Shown here piece by piece: positions 62,593 through 64,000 of a stretch of DNA of 64,000 nt. Numbering within the stretch: position 1 is the first letter of the stretch; every line of letters begins with the position of its first letter. The notes below the pieces were generated by a model. It was not told the origin of the DNA and searched no databases. It saw only the letters and a program-made list of their open reading frames with translations. Position numbers and translations under genes: made by a program. This DNA is from Dyella caseinilytica (GTDB lineage Bacteria > Pseudomonadota > Gammaproteobacteria > Xanthomonadales > Rhodanobacteraceae): positions 4,030,001-4,094,000 of the forward strand of contig NZ_CP064030.1 in assembly GCF_016865235.1 (NCBI RefSeq), written 5' to 3'.

Positions 62593-64000
62593 TTACAACG
62601 CAGCAAGAGCCTTGTTGAACGTCTCACTCGGCCGCATCGCCTCGGTTACCAGCCCGGTATCCGGATGGTAGTAGCCATGGATATCGATGGCCTTGCCCTG
62701 CGCACCGTTCAATTCGCCGACAATCTTGGCTTCATTCTCGGTCAACGCCTTGGCAAGCGGGACAAACTTGGCCTTCAACGCGGCATCGTCGTTCTGCTCG
62801 GCCAGGGCCTGTGCCCAATACATGGCCAGATAGAAGTGGCTGCCGCGGTTGTCGAGTTCACCGACCTTGCGCGCAGGTGACTTGTTGTTATCGAGGAACT
62901 TGCCGTTAGCCTGGTCCAGCGTCTTGGCGAGCACGCGTGCCGGGGCGTTGTCGTAGCGGTTGGCAAGGTGTTCCAACGAGGCGGCGAGCGCCAGGAATTC
63001 ACCAAGCGAATCCCAGCGCAGGCAGTTCTCTTCCAGGAACTGCTGCACGTGCTTGGGCGCGGAACCGCCAGCACCAGTTTCGAACAAGCCACCACCGGCC
63101 ATCAGCGGCACGATGGAGAGCATCTTGGCGCTGGTGCCCAGCTCCATGATCGGGAACAGGTCGGTGAGGTAATCACGCAGCACGTTGCCGGTGACCGAGA
63201 TGGTGTCCTGGCCCTTGCGGATACGTTCCAGCGAGAACGTGGTGGCGTCGACTGGCGACAGCGTGCGGATATCCAGACCGCTGGTGTCGTGATCCTTCAG
63301 GTAGCGCTCGACCTTGGCGATGATCTGCGCATCGTGGGCGCGATGCTTGTCCAGCCAGAACACCGCTGGCGTGTTGCTCAAGCGCGCGCGAGTCACAGCC
63401 AGCTTCACCCAGTCCTGTACTGGCGCATCCTTGGTCTGGCACATGCGCCAGATGTCGCCGGTTTCCACGTTCTGCTCGAGCAGCACCTTGCCATTGGCGT
63501 CGGTGACGCGCACCACGCCTTCGCCTGCGATCTGGAAGGTCTTGTCGTGCGAACCGTATTCTTCGGCCGCCTGCGCCATCAAACCGACGTTAGGCACGCT
63601 GCCCATGGTGGCGGGGTCGTAGGAGCCATGCGCTTTGCAGTCCTCGATCACTGCCTGATAAACACCCGCATAGCTGCGATCCGGAATCACGGCCTTGGTG
63701 TCCTGCAGCTTGCCCTCGGCATTCCACATCTTGCCGGAGTCGCGGATCATCGCCGGCATGGAAGCGTCAATGATGACGTCGCTGGGCACATGCAGATTGG
63801 TGATGCCCTTGTCGGAATTCACCATGGCCAGCGCCGGGCGCTTGGCATATTCGGCATCGACATCGGCCTTGATTTCGGCCTGCTTGTCCGCCGGCAGCGA
63901 ACCGATGCGGGCGTACAGATCACCGATGCCGTTGTTCGGGTTGAAGCCGATGCTCTTGAGCGTGTCGGCGTGTTTGGCCAGCACGTCTTTGTAGAACTCG
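62593..64000 (-). CDS. icd: Monomeric NADP-dependent isocitrate dehydrogenase, 5' end outside window
   Basis: 469 codons visible; the frame is open to the window edge, so the GTG at 63984 is internal and about 270 residues are missing (family length about 740). TGNVLRDYLTDLFPIMELGT, SAKMLSIVPLMAGGGLFETG, GDIWRMCQTKDAPVQDWV and NRGSHFYLAMYWAQAL are signatures of the monomeric IDH type. It converts isocitrate and NADP+ to 2-oxoglutarate, CO2 and NADPH in the TCA cycle. Confidence 0.96.
   Translation of the reverse strand, partial: EFYKDVLAKHADTLKSIGFNPNNGIGDLYARIGSLPADKQAEIKADVDAEYAKRPALAMVNSDKGITNLHVPSDVIIDASMPAMIRDSGKMWNAEGKLQDTKAVIPDRSYAGVYQAVIEDCKAHGSYDPATMGSVPNVGLMAQAAEEYGSHDKTFQIAGEGVVRVTDANGKVLLEQNVETGDIWRMCQTKDAPVQDWVKLAVTRARLSNTPAVFWLDKHRAHDAQIIAKVERYLKDHDTSGLDIRTLSPVDATTFSLERIRKGQDTISVTGNVLRDYLTDLFPIMELGTSAKMLSIVPLMAGGGLFETGAGGSAPKHVQQFLEENCLRWDSLGEFLALAASLEHLANRYDNAPARVLAKTLDQANGKFLDNNKSPARKVGELDNRGSHFYLAMYWAQALAEQNDDAALKAKFVPLAKALTENEAKIVGELNGAQGKAIDIHGYYHPDTGLVTEAMRPSETFNKALAAL

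Overview
The window is chromosomal DNA of a GC-rich gammaproteobacterium. The best guess is Lysobacterales (Xanthomonadales), family Rhodanobacteraceae (Dyella/Rhodanobacter/Luteibacter type). This is an inference from the Xps-type order of the type II secretion genes (E-F-G-H-I-J-K-L-M-N-D), a monomeric isocitrate dehydrogenase, YadG/YadH-, RluE- and RluF-like proteins, and interspersed palindromes around the core GGCGAAGGCC. I see no tRNA, rRNA, CRISPR array, prophage or insertion sequence, so this looks like ordinary chromosome with several surface and secretion loci.

Layout. 1-7.2 kb: the end of a YfhO-like membrane protein; a minus-strand block tatA-tatB-tatC plus a MidA-like methyltransferase, with a SYLF lipoprotein-like gene upstream; then hemH and an alpha/beta hydrolase. 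7.4-11.7 kb: a five-gene minus-strand operon (membrane protein, XRE regulator, TAP-like hydrolase, NatA/NatB-like ABC exporter) with two matching 18-bp operators at its promoter. 12.0-18.4 kb: a chaperone-usher fimbrial locus (pilin, chaperone, usher, adhesin, small secreted protein and an inverted minor pilin) behind a sigma-54-like promoter, two CRP-like sites, a structured leader and a terminator after the pilin gene. 18.9-24.8 kb: ferredoxin reductase, YadG/YadH-like ABC exporter, RluF, and an MFS pump with divergent TetR. 24.8-31.1 kb: a secreted S53 (sedolisin) protease with two PKD repeats and a P domain, a roughly 700-bp non-coding stretch, ArsR- and LysR-family regulators and an NAD(P)-binding epimerase-like protein. 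31.1-44.9 kb: the HrpB helicase and the complete 11-gene Xps type II secretion operon. 45.1-50.3 kb: tatD, rluE, an exported methyltransferase-like protein, a NYN nuclease-like protein, a TonB-C-domain protein, a cupin and an unknown ORF. 50.3-58.6 kb: a giant YadA-like trimeric autotransporter with exact 624-bp tandem repeats, and an AraC regulator. 59-64 kb: LysR, a putative 60-residue protein, aldo/keto reductase, a TraB/GumN-like protein and the 3' part of monomeric icd.

How they fit. Much of the window concerns export and surface contact: Tat, type II secretion (with an S53 protease as a plausible cargo), a fimbria, a trimeric adhesin and three exporters. The most interesting signals are in regulation and repeats: the paired operators of the XRE operon, the sigma-54/CRP-like/leader/attenuator arrangement of the pilin gene, the 208-residue in-phase repeats in the adhesin, and long perfect stem-loops at several gene ends.
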